This document shows positions 62,097 to 64,000 of a DNA stretch of 64,000 nucleotides, piece after piece (the first letter of the stretch is position 1; every line of letters begins with the position of its first letter). The DNA comes from Vibrio sp. BS-M-Sm-2 (GTDB lineage Bacteria > Pseudomonadota > Gammaproteobacteria > Enterobacterales > Vibrionaceae): positions 310,001 to 374,000 of the forward strand of contig NZ_CP167895.1 of NCBI RefSeq assembly GCF_041504345.1, written 5' to 3'. A model generated the notes under the pieces. The model ran no database searches and was not told the origin of the DNA. It was given only the letters and a program-made list of their open reading frames with translations. A program made the position numbers and the translations under genes.

Positions 62097-62117
62097 AAGG
62101 GCGCATAAAGCGCCCTT
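62097..62117. terminator. Bidirectional hairpin terminator
   Basis: AAGGGCGC (62097-62104) and GCGCCCTT (62110-62117) pair around ATAAA, between the convergent epimerase and GH94 genes. T-rich sequence follows mainly on the minus strand. Confidence 0.82.
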
Positions 62118-62124
62118 CTCTTTG

Positions 62125-64000
62125 TTAACCTAAAACCACTTCTACCGTGTGCTCGCCAGAGGTAAACACCGGTGCTTTGTTGCCTGAAATCAGATCACCA
62201 TTGACCTTCATCTCAACCACGCCCTTACACACGTTATTCGGGTTCGTGACATGAATGTTGTATGTTGCACCGCGGAACTGACGACGGACTTTAAACTCAG
62301 GCCATTCAGCCGGAATACAAGGGTCCACCAGCAAGCCATCTACTTCAGGTCGAACACCCAGAATCCACTGCGTACCCGCAACGTATGTCCAAGATGAGGT
62401 ACCAGACAACCATGCATTACGGCCTAAGCCGAACTGCTTATGTTCGTCACCCAAGATGTTTTGTGGGTAGCAGTAGGGTTCTGACTCAAAGGTATCAATG
62501 TCGTCGTTCTTAGAAGCCGGGTTAATTTGACGGTAGTACTCATAAGCACGCTCGCCATTGCCCATTTTCGCTTCTGCGATCATCACCCACGGGTTTGAAT
62601 GCAGGAAAATACCGCCATTCTCTTTCGCACCCGGTGGATATGTCGAAACGCCACCTAGTTGCGGATCAAAGCCGTTGTAACCCGGTGTTGAAAGCTTGAT
62701 GCCATTGGTTGTGTTCAGCTTGTTGTAAACCGAATCTAGCGCTTGCGTCGCACGTTCTTGAGTCGCGAAACCAGAAATCACAGGCCAGCTTTGACCATTA
62801 GTGTAGATCTGCCCTTGCTCGTTCTTGTGAGAACCAATCGGCAGGCCTTGCTCATCAAAGTAACGCACAAACCATTCGCCATCCCAACCGCACTCATTCA
62901 CTGTGCTCTGCATCTGTTGGTACTGATCTTTAAACTTAGCCGTCAGTTGTGCTTCGCCACGCAGCTCACACAAATCCAACATATCGAGCAGGGCTTTGCC
63001 GTACATGTTAGCTACCATCATCGACTCAGCACCTGTTGGCAGGTTCACCGTGTCATTCCAGTCTGCAAAACCTAATAACGGTAGGCCGTGCTCACCCGTA
63101 TTGGTGTAGGTAAATTCGATCGCGCGACACAAGTGATCCCACACCGTTCCTGTTTCCACAGGGTTACCCGCTTTGTCTTTTTGGTAGAACGGGATCGCTT
63201 TGTTCAAGAAGTCTGCATTGCCTGTCTCTTTCACATATTGAGTGACTGCGTAGATGATCCACAGATGATCGTCACCGTAGTAATCCGGGCGATCTTCTTC
63301 TTCACGTGAGTCACCCGCGTTCGCTTCCATGGTCGATGGGAAGAACTGGTGCATCGCAGAACCGTTGGTGTTTTGCACAGATAACAGACGCTCAATGAAC
63401 TCACGAGCCTCTTCTGGCATATGAGTAATCACGCCCAACGTATCTTGCGAAGAGTCACGGAAACCGATACCACGTGCACCATAACCAAGTTGATACAAAG
63501 ACAGGTAACGAGACCAGTTTTTAGTGGTGTGGCATTGACGTGGGTTGTGTACGTTAAGCATTGAGTTCATAGCAGGGTCTGGCGTTTCAACCTGAACCGC
63601 TTGTAGGTAAGAATCCCAGTGCTCAGCCAATTCAGCGAATGCCGAATCAACCACTTGAAGATCACGGTATTTAGACAGCAAAGGCTGCGCTGCTTCTAAG
63701 CTCTGTTCTTGCGCGATCTGCACAACCGTACGTTCCGTCTGCTCTGGAGATAACCATCCTAAACGCAGATTTAGAGCACCAATGTTGTCACCACGCAAAC
63801 ACTCAGTATTACCAAGCTCGTCGTTTTCTAGCGCTTGCGGCGCTGCCCATGTTCCGTAGCCCAAATTACCTAGGAACGATTGGCGGTCACCATCAAAAGA
63901 CGTCGCAGGGCGATCCGCTGTCATCAGGTTCACCGCGTAATCGCGCTTCATGAAGGCATACTGCTCAAGCACGGTGTGACCCGATTCTTGTTGGTGCGCT
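62125..64000 (-). CDS. GH94 disaccharide phosphorylase, 5' part cut off
   Basis: The reading frame is open to the window edge, so the N-terminus is missing (625 residues visible of about 800). GH94 enzymes cleave a beta-linked disaccharide with phosphate, giving a sugar 1-phosphate and saving ATP. The general acid Asp lies in LLGFADWNDTVNLP. Other family stretches are SRYLSLYQLGYGARGIGFRD, GDDHLWIIYAVTQYVKETGN, KENGGIFLHSNPWVMIAEAK and the C-terminal SWTYVAGTQWILGVRPEVDG. Cellobiose, laminaribiose and diacetylchitobiose phosphorylases all belong here and I cannot choose among them from this fragment. It is convergent with the epimerase. Confidence 0.9.
   Translation of the reverse strand, partial: AHQQESGHTVLEQYAFMKRDYAVNLMTADRPATSFDGDRQSFLGNLGYGTWAAPQALENDELGNTECLRGDNIGALNLRLGWLSPEQTERTVVQIAQEQSLEAAQPLLSKYRDLQVVDSAFAELAEHWDSYLQAVQVETPDPAMNSMLNVHNPRQCHTTKNWSRYLSLYQLGYGARGIGFRDSSQDTLGVITHMPEEAREFIERLLSVQNTNGSAMHQFFPSTMEANAGDSREEEDRPDYYGDDHLWIIYAVTQYVKETGNADFLNKAIPFYQKDKAGNPVETGTVWDHLCRAIEFTYTNTGEHGLPLLGFADWNDTVNLPTGAESMMVANMYGKALLDMLDLCELRGEAQLTAKFKDQYQQMQSTVNECGWDGEWFVRYFDEQGLPIGSHKNEQGQIYTNGQSWPVISGFATQERATQALDSVYNKLNTTNGIKLSTPGYNGFDPQLGGVSTYPPGAKENGGIFLHSNPWVMIAEAKMGNGERAYEYYRQINPASKNDDIDTFESEPYCYPQNILGDEHKQFGLGRNAWLSGTSSWTYVAGTQWILGVRPEVDGLLVDPCIPAEWPEFKVRRQFRGATYNIHVTNPNNVCKGVVEMKVNGDLISGNKAPVFTSGEHTVEVVLG

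Overview
The window reads as a chromosomal segment of a marine Vibrio, probably of the Splendidus clade. That call rests on gene content and protein style (MSHA-like pilin, Vibrio-type Tad locus, gcl/hyi/glxR cluster, GH94 and GH116 sugar genes) and is an inference, because no rRNA or other marker gene is present. Genes are dense on both strands, separated mostly by clear hairpin terminators. The only mobile element is one intact IS3-family insertion. I saw no tRNA, rRNA, CRISPR array or prophage.

Layout. 1-2.6 kb: the end of an efflux adaptor gene divergent from a two-component system. 2.7-3.5 kb: an MSHA-like pilin with a repetitive acidic tail. 3.6-12.2 kb: a glyoxylate/glycerate island (TetR regulator; operon gcl-hyi-glxR-glycerate kinase; divergent aceB and a GlcG-like gene) with three FadR/GntR-type operator-like sites between gcl and aceB. 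Gcl condenses glyoxylate to tartronate semialdehyde, GlxR reduces it to glycerate, the kinase feeds glycolysis, and AceB sends glyoxylate to malate. 12.3-25 kb: regulators paired with transporters (MarR/EamA, LysR, EamA, AraC, MATE, MFS), a triplicated-repeat lipoprotein with a small outer-membrane barrel, and a DUF1254 protein.

25-47.7 kb is the most interesting part. Two divergent lipoprotein genes share an intergenic region with a near-consensus Fur box. The rightward one (1627 aa) carries seven repeats plus DUF1566-like domains and lies directly before a complete-looking Tad pilus operon (flp, cpaB, cpaC, cpaD, tadZ, tadA, tadB-G) that lacks its own prepilin peptidase. The same strand continues, with no convincing terminator, into a five-gene module: periplasmic thioredoxin, DUF4266 protein ending in Cys-Gly-Cys-Asn, DUF3570 outer-membrane barrel, ApbE-like flavin transferase and DsbD. 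The barrel contains a DxVSGAS sequence resembling the motif flavinylated by ApbE, so the module could be an undescribed outer-membrane flavoprotein or thiol-redox system.

47.8-64 kb: an aminoglycoside-phosphotransferase-like kinase and a small GNAT, a PilZ protein, an IS3-family element sitting in the loop of the former terminator downstream of the PilZ gene, a Lon-like protease, a Fur-box-preceded gene pair that includes a double ABC ATPase, and a sugar cluster (LacI regulator, GH116 enzyme, aldose epimerase, and a GH94 phosphorylase cut by the window end).
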